Below, in pieces: positions 29,273-39,066 of a DNA stretch of 64,000 nucleotides. Each line of letters starts with the position of its first letter. The stretch's first letter is position 1. Under the pieces are notes generated by a model. The model ran no database searches. It saw nothing but the letters and a program-made list of their open reading frames with translations, and had not been told where the DNA came from. The stretch covers positions 6,138,001-6,202,000 of the forward strand of contig NZ_JBEJGY010000004.1 of assembly GCF_040253615.1 (NCBI RefSeq), read 5' to 3'. Origin of the DNA: Streptomyces sp. Edi4 (GTDB lineage: Bacteria > Actinomycetota > Actinomycetes > Streptomycetales > Streptomycetaceae). The position numbers and the translations under genes are program-made.

Positions 29273-31207
29273 GTGCTGGATGTCGCTGTGGTCGGGGGAG
29301 GTCCTGGAGGACTCTTCCTCGCCAGGCTCCTGATGCTGCGGGGGATCGCCCGCCAGGTCACCGTGCACGAGCGCGACGCCCCGGACGCCACCTTCGGATT
29401 CGGGGTGGTCTTCTCCGACCGCACGATGTCCGCCTTCGAGCGGGCCGACCCCGTGACCCACCGCAGGATCGCGGAGGCCGGCGTCGCCTGGACCGACATG
29501 GAACTGCGCCACCGGGGGCGGGCGCTGCGCTACGGCGGGTACGGGTTCACCGCCGTGTCCCGCAAGACGCTGCTCGCCGTCCTCCAGGAGCAGGCCGCCG
29601 ACGCGGGGGCCGAGCTCCGTTTCGAGGAGCGGGCCGACGCTCTCGCGCTGATCGACGGGCACGACCTGGTGGTGGCGGCCGACGGCGCCAACTCCGCCAC
29701 CCGAGGCGCCCTCGCCGACCGTTTCGGCACCCGCGCGACGCCGGGCGCCGGCAAGTACGTCTGGTTCGGCACCCGGGCGCCGTTCGAGGTGGTGACCTTC
29801 CCGTTCGTCCAGACCGCGTTCGGCGCCTTCGCCGCGCACGCCTATCCCTACGGCGAGGGGCTGCACTCCTTCATCGTCGAGACCGACGAGGCGACCTGGC
29901 GGGCGGCGGGTCTTGAGACCTCGACGGAGCGGGCCGCCGCACCGGGCGTCAGCGACCCCTACGCCCAAGAGCTCATGGAGCAGGTCTTCGCCGAAGAGCT
30001 CCAGGGCCACCCGCTCCTGGTCAACAACAGCAAATGGGCCACCTTCCGCCACATCACCAACCGTGCGTGGTCGCACCGCAACCTCGTCCTGCTCGGCGAC
30101 GCCGCCCACACCGCGCACTTCTCCGTCGGCTCGGGCACCAAGATGGCGATGGAGGACGCCATCGGGCTCGCCGCGGAGCTCGCGGCGAGGGGCGCGGGCG
30201 TAGGCGGTGAAGGCAGTGAAGGCGTCGAGAGCGCCCTCGCGCGCTACGAGAGGCGCCGCCGCCCCGAGACCGAGCGCACCCAGCGCTGGGCCCTGCCCAG
30301 CATGCGCTGGTGGGAGACGTTCGGATCCCGGATGGACCGGGACGCCGACCGCTTCGGATTCCACTTCCTGACCCGCACCGACGCGATCGGCCTCGCGGGG
30401 CTGCGCCGCCGCCACCCCGAGCGGATCGCGGCCGCCGAGGAGGCCTACGCCCACGACGCGCCACGCACCGAAACCCCCGCCCCGGGCGGCCACGCGCTCG
30501 GCGCGCCGCTGAACCTCGGCGGCGCCCTCCTGCGCAACCGGCTCATCACCGTCGCCGGGGACCGCGCCGAGCGCCAGATCCGGCTGTGCGAGGGGCACTC
30601 GGTGGCCGGCAGCTCCCTGGTGCTCGCCGACTGGCGGCGCCCGGTGGGAGCCGGTGAGTGCGACGCCTGGCGCGCCGCCCTGGAACGCGTCTCCTTGGAC
30701 GGCGGCGTGCTGGGTGTCGTACTGCGCGCCTTCGACACGGCGGCGGCCGACCGGGCCGAAGCCGTCGGTTTCCCCTTCGTCGAGGTCGTCCTCGACCCCA
30801 TCGCCCACCCGTCCCCCGCCGAAGCCGCCGAACACGCCCTCCTGGAGCGGAAGTTCCTCGCATCGCTGCCCGCCGGATCGGCGCTGATCGCCGGTCTGCA
30901 CTGCCCCGCGACCGGGGCTTACGAGAGCGACGCGCTGAGCGCGCGGGCCCTGGGCGCCGCCGAGGCGGGGGCCTGCGCCCTGCACCTTCGGGCACCCGGC
31001 GGCCTCCCCCTCGCGCACGTCCTGGAGCACGCCGACCGGATCCGCAGCGCCACCGCGCTGCCCGTGATTCTGGCCACCGACGACGGCTGGGCCCTTCAGA
31101 CCCCCGCCGCGCGGAGCGAAAGCCGTCTCGCGCTGCTGCACACCGCCCTGGTGGCGGGCCGCGTCGACGCCGTCTCGGGCCACCCGCTCACGGGCCCCGG
31201 CCGCTGA
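29273..31207 (+). CDS. Salicylyl-CoA 5-hydroxylase-like FAD monooxygenase with a C-terminal degenerate flavin-reductase (OYE-like) tail
   Basis: A 644-residue enzyme whose first ~400 residues closely fit salicylyl-CoA 5-hydroxylase and 2-aminobenzoyl-CoA monooxygenase: VAVVGGGPGGLFLARLL for FAD, TFGFGVVFSDRTMSAFERADP, AADGANSATR and LLGDAAHTAHFSVGSGTKMAMEDA. These enzymes hydroxylate CoA-bound aromatic acids. The C-terminal ~240 residues look like a shortened OYE-type barrel (RAEAVGFPFVEVVLDP, TALPVILATDD), without catalytic motifs I can find. The GTG at 29273 has AAGAGGG at 8 nt; an in-frame GTG at 29264 is possible. First gene of the putative operon; substrate probably 6-methylsalicylyl thioester (inference). 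Confidence 0.82.
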   Translation: MLDVAVVGGGPGGLFLARLLMLRGIARQVTVHERDAPDATFGFGVVFSDRTMSAFERADPVTHRRIAEAGVAWTDMELRHRGRALRYGGYGFTAVSRKTLLAVLQEQAADAGAELRFEERADALALIDGHDLVVAADGANSATRGALADRFGTRATPGAGKYVWFGTRAPFEVVTFPFVQTAFGAFAAHAYPYGEGLHSFIVETDEATWRAAGLETSTERAAAPGVSDPYAQELMEQVFAEELQGHPLLVNNSKWATFRHITNRAWSHRNLVLLGDAAHTAHFSVGSGTKMAMEDAIGLAAELAARGAGVGGEGSEGVESALARYERRRRPETERTQRWALPSMRWWETFGSRMDRDADRFGFHFLTRTDAIGLAGLRRRHPERIAAAEEAYAHDAPRTETPAPGGHALGAPLNLGGALLRNRLITVAGDRAERQIRLCEGHSVAGSSLVLADWRRPVGAGECDAWRAALERVSLDGGVLGVVLRAFDTAAADRAEAVGFPFVEVVLDPIAHPSPAEAAEHALLERKFLASLPAGSALIAGLHCPATGAYESDALSARALGAAEAGACALHLRAPGGLPLAHVLEHADRIRSATALPVILATDDGWALQTPAARSESRLALLHTALVAGRVDAVSGHPLTGPGR

Positions 31208-31289
31208 CCTGCGGCCTCCGCCGGCCACCCCACCGCCCCACCCGCACGGCACGCCCCATCCACCGCACAGTTGCCCCCTGGAGGAGCAC

Positions 31290-34200
31290 GTGAACACCCC
31301 GATCGAAGGTCCCCGCGACATCCGGTCCGGTTCGGAGCCGATCGCCGTCATCGGCATGGGCTGCCGGTTCGCCGGCGGAGTGGACAGCCCCGAGTCGTTC
31401 TGGCGGCTGCTGAGCGCGGGCACGGACGCCATCACCGAGGTGCCGCCGGAGCGCTGGGCCGCCTACGAGGCCGCGTCCCCGCAGAACGCCGCCGCCCTGC
31501 GCCGCACCACCCGCAACGGCGGATTCCTCGACGACATCGAGGGGTTCGACGCGGAGTTCTTCGGGATCACCCCGCGCGAGGCCGAACTCATGGACCCCCA
31601 GCAGCGGATCGTCCTCGAGGTGTCCTGGGAGGCCCTTGAGCACGCGGGCATCGCCCCGCAGTCGCTGGCTGGCACGGACACCGGGGTGTTCGTCGGGGTG
31701 GGCTCGGACGACTACGGGCGCCGCATGCTGGAGGACCTGCCGCGCATCGAGGCGTGGACGGGCATCGGCGCCGCGTTCTGCGCGGTGGCCAACCGCGTCT
31801 CCTACACCCTTGACCTGCGCGGCTCCAGCCTCGCCGTCGACACCGCATGCTCCGCCTCGCTGGTCGCCCTCCACCTGGCCGTCCAGGCGCTGCGCGAGGG
31901 CGAGGTGCCGCTCGCGCTGGCCGGCGGCGTCAACATCATGGCGGGCCCGGGCCTGACGATGGTCCTGGACGCGGCGGGCGCCGTCTCGCCGGACGGGCGC
32001 AGCAAGTCCTTCGACGCGGCGGCCGACGGGTACGGGCGCGGCGAGGGCGCCGGTGTCGTCGTCCTGAAGCGGCTCGCCGACGCCCGGCGCGACGGGGACC
32101 GCATCCTGGCCGTCATCAAGGGCACCGCCGTCAACCAGGACGGGCGTACCAACGGCATCATGGCGCCCAGCTCACAGGCCCAGGCCCATCTGCTGCGCCG
32201 GGCCTACCGCAGCGCCGGCGTGGACCCGCTGAGCGTCGACTACGTCGAGGCGCACGGCACGGGCACCCGCGCGGGCGACCCCATCGAGACGACCGCGATG
32301 GCCGAGGTGTTCGGCGCGGGACGCCCCGTGGACCGGCCGGTACTGATCGGCTCGGTGAAGCCCAACATCGGCCACCTGGAGGCCGGGGCGGGCGTCGCGG
32401 GTCTGATCAAGGCGGTACTGGCCCTGCACCACGCGCACATCCCGCCGCAGGCCAACTTCCACACCCCCAACCCGGCCATCGACTGGGAGGCATCCCGCCT
32501 CAAGGTCGTCGCCGAACCCACCCCGTGGCCGGTGACCGGACGCCCGCGCCGCGCCGGTGTCTCCGGCTACGGATACGGCGGCACCATCGGCCACATCGTC
32601 CTGGAACAGGCCCCCGAGGACAGCGGGGACAGCGGGGACAGCGGGGAAGCCGGCCAGGAGAGCGACCTCACCCCGGCCGCCGAGGACGACGTACGCCTGT
32701 TCCCGTTGTCGGCGGCGACCGAGGCCGGTGCCCGCGCCCAGGCCGGCGCACTCGCCGACTGGCTGGAAACCGACGGCGCGAGCACCCCCCTGGACGACGT
32801 CGCCCGCACCCTCGCCGTGCACCGGCAGCACGCGCCCAGCCGCGCCGTCGTCGCCGCCCGCGGCCCCGCCGAACTGGCCACCAGACTCAGAGCCCTCGCC
32901 GAGGAGGGAGGTGAGGACGGCGTCGAGTCGGGGAGCGTGCTGGCGGCCGCCGCGCGCGGCGCCGTGTGGGTCTTCTCCGGCCACGGCTCGCAGTGGGCCG
33001 GCATGGGACGCGAACTCCTCGCGCGGGAGGCCGCCTTCGCCAAGGTGCTCGACGAGATCGACCCCGTCTTCCTCGACGAGATCGGCTTCTCGCCCCGCCA
33101 GGTGCTGCTCGACGGCGACCTGACGGACGTGGACAGGATCCAGCCGATGATCTTCGCGATGCAGGTCGCGCTCGCCGCCGTCTGGCGTGAGCGCGGTCTG
33201 GCGCCCGGCGCCGTCATCGGTCACTCGGTGGGCGAGATAGCCGCCGCCGTGGTCTGCGGCGTCCTCTCCCTGGCCGACGGCGCCCGCCTCATCTGCCGCC
33301 GCTCGGCCCTGCTCAGGCGCGTCGCGGGCAAGGGCGCCATGATCATGGTCGCGCTCCCCTTCGACGAAGTCGCCGCACGCCTCGCGCACCGCACCGATGT
33401 GACCGCGGCCATCTCCGCCTCCCCGGGCTCCACCGTCGTCGCCGGTGACACCGACGCCGTCGAAGCGCTGGCCGCCGTCTTCGAGGCCGAGTCCCTTGTC
33501 GTGCGCCGCGTCGCCTCCGACGTCGCCTTCCACAGCCCGCACATGGACCCGCTCCTGGCGGAACTGAGCGCCGCAGCCGACGACTTGACCATCAATGAGC
33601 CCCGCATACCCCTCTACAGCACCATGCTGGCCGACCCCCGCGCCGCCACCGCGCGCGACGGCGCCTACTGGGCAGGCAACCTGCGCAACCCCGTCCGCTT
33701 CACCCAGGCCGTCACCGCCGCCGCCGAGGACGGCTGGCGCGCCTTCGTGGAGATCTCGGGCCACCCCGTGGTCGCCCACTCCATCGGCGAGATCCTGGAC
33801 GGCCTCGGCATCGAGGGCGCCGTGGTCGCGCACAGCCTGCGCCGCGACAAGCCCGAACGCGAGACCCTGCTCGCCAATCTCGCCACCCTGCACTGCCACG
33901 GCGTACCGCTCGACTGGGCGTCGGCCACCCCCGGCCGCTTCACCGACCTGCCGCACACCGTCTGGCAGCACCGCCGTTACTGGTACGAGCCGGCCGGATC
34001 CGTCGGCGGCGGCACCCAGCACGACGTGGAGAGCCATACCCTGCTCGGCGGCCAGACCGCCGTCAACGGCAGCACCCCGGCCCGCCTGTGGGAGACCTAT
34101 CTGGACGAGTCGTGCCGCCCCTACCCGGGCGACCACCCCGTGCAGGGCGTCGAGATCATCCCGGCCACCGTGCTGCTCAACACCTTCTTCACCGCCGCCG

Positions 34201-36566
34201 CCGACGGCGGCGAACGCCCGGGCCTGGCCGACGTCACCCTCAAGGTGCCCGTCGCGCTCTCCACCCCGCGCGAGCTCCAGGTGGTCCTCCAGGAAGGTAC
34301 GGTGCGGCTGGCCTCGCGGATCATCAGCGACGACGCCGACGACAGCGACGCCTCCTGGCTCACCCACACCACCGCCGTCGCCTCACCCGCCACCACCGTC
34401 ACCGCGAGCACCCTGGACGCCGGCCGACTGCGTACCGACTGCGCCGAAGTCCTCGACAACCGCTTCACCATCGACCGCCTCGCCGGGATCGGCGTCGCCG
34501 CCATGGGCTTCCCCTGGGAGGTCAAGGAGATGCGCCGCAGCGCGGGCGAGATCTTCGCGGTCGTCGCCGCCGGACCCGACGGCGCGCCGCCGAGTTCCTG
34601 GGCCTCCGTCCTGGACGCGGCGCTCTCCATCGCCTCCGTCGTCTTCCCCGGTGAGCCGGTCCTGCGGATGCCCGCGCACATCCGGGAGGCCGCCGTCGCG
34701 GGCGAGTGCCCAGCCGAGGTGCTGCTGCACGTCGCGATCGCCGAGGGCGCCGCCGCCGTCGACACCGTCGACGTCTCCATCGCCGCCACCGACGGCCGTC
34801 TCCTGGCCCGCCTGACGGGGCTGCGCTACGGCGTCCTTGACGGCGACCCGGGCGCCACCGCGAGCCCAAGGCGCCTGGTCAGCGAGCTCGCCTGGCGCCC
34901 CTTCGAAGTGGCCGCGCGACCCGTCGGCGAGCGCGCCGATGTGACCTCCGCCGTCATCATCGGCGACCGCAAGAGCGCCCTGCGCGTCGGCGAAGCGCTC
35001 GCCGCCGCCGGACTGCCCTGGACCGCCTTCGACACCCCCGACGACCTCGCCGGCCGGCCCCTGACCTCCGCCACCGCCGTCCTGGTGGTGCCCGAACAGG
35101 CGGAGGCCGCCGACAGCGTCGGCGCCGCCGCCGTGCGCGCCGCCTGGCTGGTCACCCGTACCGCCCAGCTCCTCGCCGCGAACGACGAGCCCCCCGCTCT
35201 GTGGTGCCTCACCCGGGGCGTGCGGGAGGCGCTGGCCGCCCAGTGCCTGAGCGACGCCCCGCTGTGGGGGCTCGGCCGGGTCGTCGGCGGGGAACACCCC
35301 GACATGTGGGGCGGCACCATCGACCTCGCTGACGAGACCGACCCCGACACGCTCGCCGCCCTCGTCGCCGTGGTGCGCGCCCGGCCCGGCGAGGACCTGC
35401 TGTCGGTGCGCGGCGCCGCCGTGGAGGCCGCACGTCTGGTGGCCATCGAGCGCGAGCCGGTGCGGGCCGCACTGGAATGCCGGCCCGACGGCACGTACCT
35501 GATCACCGGCGGGCTCGGGGTGCTCGGCCTGGAGATCGCCACCTGGCTCGCGGGCCGCGGCGCGCGGCGCCTGGTCCTGGCCGGGCGGAGCGGACTGCCT
35601 CCGCGCTCGGCCTGGGACGAGATGACCGACATGGGCACCCGCCGCCGGATCGAGGCGGTCCGCGCCCTGGAAGGCCTCGGCGTCAGCGTCCGCGTCCTGT
35701 CCCTCGACATCACCGACGCCAATGCCGTCGCCGCCGCGCTCGCCCCCGGCGCACTCGACCTGCCGCCGATCCGCGGCGTGGTGCACGCCGCCGGCGTCCT
35801 GGACAGCCGGATGGCCGTCAACGTCGACGAGGAGTCACTGGCCCGCGTCATGGGTCCCAAGGTGGCGGGCGCGATGGTCCTGCACGAGCTGTTCGCGCCC
35901 GGCACCTTGGACTTCTTCACGCTGTTCTCCTCGTGCGGTCTGCTCCTCGGTCTGCCGGGCCAGGCCAGTTACGCCTCGGGCAACGCCTTCCTCGACGCGC
36001 TGGCAGCGCACCGCGCGGCGCTCGGTGACACCGCAACCGTCAGCTACGCCTGGACCTCCTGGCGCGGGCTCGGCATGTCGACGTCCTCACAGCTGATCGA
36101 CGCCGAACTCGCCGCCCGGGGCACCGCCGACATCTCCGCCGCCGAGGCCTTCCGCAGCTGGGAGTTCGCCTCCCGCTACGACGCCCCGTACTACGCGGTG
36201 CTGCGCACCGTCGAGCTCGACCCCGGCGCGGCGCGGCCCGCGCTGCTGGACGAACTGGCCGTCGAGGCCGCCGAGTCCGGCGCCGACCAGGGCGAGGCCG
36301 CCTGGGCCGCGCTGGCGCCCGAGGAGCTGCGCGCCCACCTGGTGGACGCGGTACGCGGTCTGGTGGCGGCCGAGATGAAGTGGGCGCCGGACTCCTTCGA
36401 CGTGCGCAGGCCGCTCATGGAGATGGGCCTGGACTCGGTGATGACCCTCGTCATCCGGCGCCGCCTGGAGAAGCTGTTCCGCCTCGCCCTGCCCGCCACC
36501 CTCCTGTGGGACCGCCCCACGGTGAGCGCCATCGGTGACTTCCTCGCCGAGCGGCTGTCCGCCTGA
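31290..36566 (+). CDS. Iterative type I polyketide synthase, 6-methylsalicylic acid synthase type (KS-AT-DH-KR-ACP)
   Basis: A 1758-residue single-module PKS, the normal size for bacterial 6-MSA synthases. KS (about 17-440) has Cys187 in DTACSASL, EAHGTGT and KPNIGHLE. AT (about 555-870) has Ser646 in GHSVGE and VAFHSP, which fits malonyl-CoA. The DH/product-hydrolase-like domain has His949 in GDHPVQGVEIIP. KR has TGGLGVLG near 1402 and FSSCGLLLGLPGQASYASGN with Ser, Tyr and Asn. ACP Ser1716 is in LDSVM. There is no TE and no methyltransferase. An active KR points to a reduced product, 6-methylsalicylate, rather than orsellinate. GTG start behind GGAGGAG; 82 bp after the monooxygenase. Confidence 0.93.
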   Translation: MNTPIEGPRDIRSGSEPIAVIGMGCRFAGGVDSPESFWRLLSAGTDAITEVPPERWAAYEAASPQNAAALRRTTRNGGFLDDIEGFDAEFFGITPREAELMDPQQRIVLEVSWEALEHAGIAPQSLAGTDTGVFVGVGSDDYGRRMLEDLPRIEAWTGIGAAFCAVANRVSYTLDLRGSSLAVDTACSASLVALHLAVQALREGEVPLALAGGVNIMAGPGLTMVLDAAGAVSPDGRSKSFDAAADGYGRGEGAGVVVLKRLADARRDGDRILAVIKGTAVNQDGRTNGIMAPSSQAQAHLLRRAYRSAGVDPLSVDYVEAHGTGTRAGDPIETTAMAEVFGAGRPVDRPVLIGSVKPNIGHLEAGAGVAGLIKAVLALHHAHIPPQANFHTPNPAIDWEASRLKVVAEPTPWPVTGRPRRAGVSGYGYGGTIGHIVLEQAPEDSGDSGDSGEAGQESDLTPAAEDDVRLFPLSAATEAGARAQAGALADWLETDGASTPLDDVARTLAVHRQHAPSRAVVAARGPAELATRLRALAEEGGEDGVESGSVLAAAARGAVWVFSGHGSQWAGMGRELLAREAAFAKVLDEIDPVFLDEIGFSPRQVLLDGDLTDVDRIQPMIFAMQVALAAVWRERGLAPGAVIGHSVGEIAAAVVCGVLSLADGARLICRRSALLRRVAGKGAMIMVALPFDEVAARLAHRTDVTAAISASPGSTVVAGDTDAVEALAAVFEAESLVVRRVASDVAFHSPHMDPLLAELSAAADDLTINEPRIPLYSTMLADPRAATARDGAYWAGNLRNPVRFTQAVTAAAEDGWRAFVEISGHPVVAHSIGEILDGLGIEGAVVAHSLRRDKPERETLLANLATLHCHGVPLDWASATPGRFTDLPHTVWQHRRYWYEPAGSVGGGTQHDVESHTLLGGQTAVNGSTPARLWETYLDESCRPYPGDHPVQGVEIIPATVLLNTFFTAAADGGERPGLADVTLKVPVALSTPRELQVVLQEGTVRLASRIISDDADDSDASWLTHTTAVASPATTVTASTLDAGRLRTDCAEVLDNRFTIDRLAGIGVAAMGFPWEVKEMRRSAGEIFAVVAAGPDGAPPSSWASVLDAALSIASVVFPGEPVLRMPAHIREAAVAGECPAEVLLHVAIAEGAAAVDTVDVSIAATDGRLLARLTGLRYGVLDGDPGATASPRRLVSELAWRPFEVAARPVGERADVTSAVIIGDRKSALRVGEALAAAGLPWTAFDTPDDLAGRPLTSATAVLVVPEQAEAADSVGAAAVRAAWLVTRTAQLLAANDEPPALWCLTRGVREALAAQCLSDAPLWGLGRVVGGEHPDMWGGTIDLADETDPDTLAALVAVVRARPGEDLLSVRGAAVEAARLVAIEREPVRAALECRPDGTYLITGGLGVLGLEIATWLAGRGARRLVLAGRSGLPPRSAWDEMTDMGTRRRIEAVRALEGLGVSVRVLSLDITDANAVAAALAPGALDLPPIRGVVHAAGVLDSRMAVNVDEESLARVMGPKVAGAMVLHELFAPGTLDFFTLFSSCGLLLGLPGQASYASGNAFLDALAAHRAALGDTATVSYAWTSWRGLGMSTSSQLIDAELAARGTADISAAEAFRSWEFASRYDAPYYAVLRTVELDPGAARPALLDELAVEAAESGADQGEAAWAALAPEELRAHLVDAVRGLVAAEMKWAPDSFDVRRPLMEMGLDSVMTLVIRRRLEKLFRLALPATLLWDRPTVSAIGDFLAERLSA

Positions 36567-36570
36567 GACC

Positions 36571-36609
36571 GCGGCCCGGCCCCGTCCGAGGAGGTCGGGG
36601 CCGGGCCGC
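36571..36609 (+). terminator. Hairpin between PKS and AMP-ligase genes
   Basis: A perfect 14-bp GC stem (36571-36584 with 36596-36609) and an 11-nt loop, starting 4 nt after the PKS stop. It may reduce readthrough into the ligase gene; the ligase has a strong AAGGAGGAG site but no obvious promoter of its own. Confidence 0.65.
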
Positions 36610-36648
36610 CCCCGCACGGACCCATCCGATCGAGCGAAGGAGGAGCAG

Positions 36649-38352
36649 ATGAAGCGCGCCGGGACCGTCCCGTGGCCCGAGCACGAGGCCGCGCGCTACA
36701 CCGAGGCCGGATACTGGCGCCGGCGCCCGCTGGGCGACTGGATGTGGAGCTGGAGCGAGCGCTACGGGGCCCGTACGGCCCTGGTGGACGGCGCGCACCG
36801 GATCGGCTACCGCCAACTGGCCGCCCACGCCGACGCGTTGGCCGAGCGTCTGCTGGACATCGGCCTCACGGAGGGCGACAACATCCTCGTCCAGCTGCCC
36901 AATGGCTGGGAGTTCGTGGCGCTGTTCCTGGCCTGCCAGCGCATCGGCGTCGCGCCGGTCCTGGCCCTGATGCCGCACCGCGAGCACGAACTGGAGTACC
37001 TGGCGCACCTCGCCGACGTCGCGGCGATCGCCGTCCCCGACGTGCGCCGGGGCGTGGACCACCAGGCGCTCGCCGCCAAGATCGCCGGAGCCCGGCCGGG
37101 GCCGGTGCCCGTGCTGGTCGCCGGCGACCACGTGGCGCCCGGCCACGTCGACCTGCGGGCCGCGCTGGAGATCGAGGGCGACGTCCAGGAGCGCAGGGCA
37201 CGGCTCGACGAACGCGCCCCGGACGCCGGGGAGGTGGCGCTGTTCCTGCTCTCGGGCGGCACCACGGGACTGCCCAAGATCATCGCCCGGACGCACGACG
37301 ACTACGAGTACAACTTCCGGCGCAGCGGCGAGATCTGCGGGTTCGACGAGGAGACCGCCTATCTGGCGGTGCTGCCGCTCGCGCACAACTTCCCGCTCGG
37401 CTGCCCGGGCGTGCTGGGCACGCTCGCGGTCGGCGGCCGTGCCGTCCTGTCGCCCTCGCCGCACCCCAGGACCGCCTTCGCCGAGATCGCCCGCGAGCGC
37501 GTGACCGTCACCTCGGTGGTGCCCGCCGTGGCCCAACGATGGCTGGAACACGCCGCCACGAAGGACCACGACCTCTCCAGCCTCGACCTGCTCCAGGTCG
37601 GCGGCTCGGTGCTGCCGGGCGACCTCGCCCGCGACCTCGGGCCCGGCCTTGGCTGCACCCTCCAGCAGGTGTACGGGATGGCCGAGGGCCTGCTCAACTA
37701 CACCCGGCCCGACGACCCGGAGGCGGTGCGGCGCGCGACGCAGGGCCGGCCCGCCTCCGAGGCGGACGAGCTCCTGGTGGTGGACGCCGATGGCCGGGCC
37801 GTCCGGCGCGGCGCCACCGGCGAACTGCTGACCCGGGGCCCCTACACGCCACGCGGCTACTACCGCGCCCCGCAGCACAACCAGCGGGCGTTCACCCCCG
37901 AGGGCTGGTACCGCACGGGTGACCTCGTGCGGTGGCACCCCAGCGGCAACCTCGTCGTCGAGGGCCGCCTGAAGGACCTGGTCAACCGGGGCGGCGAGAA
38001 GGTCTCCATCGACGAGGTGGAGGATCTGGTGCGAGCGGTACCCGGCGTCGGGGACGCGGCGGCCCTCGCCCTGCCCGACCCGGCGCTCGGTGAGCGCGTC
38101 GGGGTGTGCGTGATCGCGGGGGAGGGGCCACGGCCCACCCTGGAGAGCATCCACTCCTTCTTCGCGGCGCGCGGCGTCGCCGCCTTCAAGTGGCCCGAAC
38201 TCCTGTATCTGGTCGAGGAGTTCCCGCTCACGCCCGTCGGAAAGGTCGACCGTCGCGCCCTGCGCGAGCGGGTCCTGGTCCTGACCCGCGTGAGGGTGCC
38301 CGTCCAGCCGTCCGCCGCCACCGGGGCGCCCCGCCCCCGCACCCGGGCCTGA
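36649..38352 (+). CDS. Aryl-AMP ligase (salicylate/2,3-dihydroxybenzoate type)
   Basis: A 567-residue adenylate-forming enzyme of the EntE/DhbE family. Core motifs: A3 LLSGGTTGLPKIIART near residue 201, A5 VYGMAEG, A7 YRTGDLV, A8 RLKDLVNRGGEKVSIDEVE, and A10 Lys532 in TPVGKVDRR. The segment LAHNFPLG (Asn247) matches the AHN signature of aryl-acid ligases for ortho-hydroxybenzoates. It would activate 6-methylsalicylate as acyl-AMP and pass it to CoA or a carrier protein. The cluster has no free aryl carrier protein, so CoA is the likely acceptor and would supply the upstream monooxygenase. ATG 36649 follows AAGGAGGAG. Confidence 0.85.
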   Translation: MKRAGTVPWPEHEAARYTEAGYWRRRPLGDWMWSWSERYGARTALVDGAHRIGYRQLAAHADALAERLLDIGLTEGDNILVQLPNGWEFVALFLACQRIGVAPVLALMPHREHELEYLAHLADVAAIAVPDVRRGVDHQALAAKIAGARPGPVPVLVAGDHVAPGHVDLRAALEIEGDVQERRARLDERAPDAGEVALFLLSGGTTGLPKIIARTHDDYEYNFRRSGEICGFDEETAYLAVLPLAHNFPLGCPGVLGTLAVGGRAVLSPSPHPRTAFAEIARERVTVTSVVPAVAQRWLEHAATKDHDLSSLDLLQVGGSVLPGDLARDLGPGLGCTLQQVYGMAEGLLNYTRPDDPEAVRRATQGRPASEADELLVVDADGRAVRRGATGELLTRGPYTPRGYYRAPQHNQRAFTPEGWYRTGDLVRWHPSGNLVVEGRLKDLVNRGGEKVSIDEVEDLVRAVPGVGDAAALALPDPALGERVGVCVIAGEGPRPTLESIHSFFAARGVAAFKWPELLYLVEEFPLTPVGKVDRRALRERVLVLTRVRVPVQPSAATGAPRPRTRA

Positions 38353-38433
38353 CCGAGGCGCGCGGGCCCCGCACGTCCGTTCACGGACCCCGCATCTCCC
38401 GGCCGCACGCTTCCCAGAGACAAGGAACAAGCC

Positions 38434-39066
38434 ATGCCGCACACTCCGGCGACCGGCGCGCCACTCGACACCGGATCGCTGCGCCTCAAGGGCGTCGACC
38501 ATCTCGCACACGTCACCTGGAAACCCGAGGAGACCCTGCACTTCTACCGCGACGTGCTCGGTCTGCCGCTGGTCCACGCCATCACCGCGACGGGCTGGGT
38601 CACCGAGGACTTCCCCGACTTCGTGCACTTCTTCTTCGCCCTCGGCAAGGGCAACCACCTGGCGTTCTTCTACTACTTCGGGCTCCTTGAGGAGGAGGAG
38701 CCGGGCGACCTCATGCACCGCTCGCGCCACCTCGCGCTGCACGTCGACACCGAACAGGAGCTGACCGCCTGGCGGGTCCGGCTCAAGGAGCACGGCGTAC
38801 GGGTCACCCCGCCGCTCGCCCACGAGCTCCTGGAATCCCTCTACTTCGACGACCCCAACGGCATCCAGCTGGAGATCACCCGGCCGCTGCGCGCCTTCGC
38901 CGACATGGACGCGCGCGACGCCGAGCTGACGCTGCGCGCGCTGTCCGACATCGCGCGTGGCGAGCACCCCACCGTCGAGGACATGTGGCGCCGCAAGGGC
39001 GAACTCGCCCGCGATCACGCCGAGCGCGCCGGACGCGCGGCCAAGGAGAAGGTGAGCCCCCGATGA
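38434..39066 (+). CDS. VOC-fold metalloenzyme (glyoxalase/extradiol-dioxygenase-like)
   Basis: A 210-residue protein with the paired beta-alpha-beta modules of the vicinal oxygen chelate family. Candidate metal ligands are His23 (GVDHLAHVTW), His99 (RHLALHVD) and Glu147 (GIQLEITRP), the usual two-His-one-carboxylate set. FYRDVLGLPLV and DDPNGIQLEI are typical of the fold. In context it could be a ring-cleaving dioxygenase or an isomerase acting on the hydroxylated aromatic thioester; sequence does not decide. Residues after 155 form a charged helix (RRKGELARDHAERAGRAAKEK). Its stop overlaps the next start (ATGA), so translation is coupled. Confidence 0.75.
   Translation: MPHTPATGAPLDTGSLRLKGVDHLAHVTWKPEETLHFYRDVLGLPLVHAITATGWVTEDFPDFVHFFFALGKGNHLAFFYYFGLLEEEEPGDLMHRSRHLALHVDTEQELTAWRVRLKEHGVRVTPPLAHELLESLYFDDPNGIQLEITRPLRAFADMDARDAELTLRALSDIARGEHPTVEDMWRRKGELARDHAERAGRAAKEKVSPR

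Noticed and set aside
32172-34367. 731-codon minus-strand open frame opposite the PKS
   Set aside because: Mirror of the PKS AT/DH coding strand; composition and lack of any motif mark it as a shadow.
31290-36566. Orsellinic-acid synthase
   Set aside because: The module has an intact-looking KR with catalytic Ser/Tyr/Asn and a DH-type domain, which favour a reduced 6-MSA-type product. Not excluded without chemistry.
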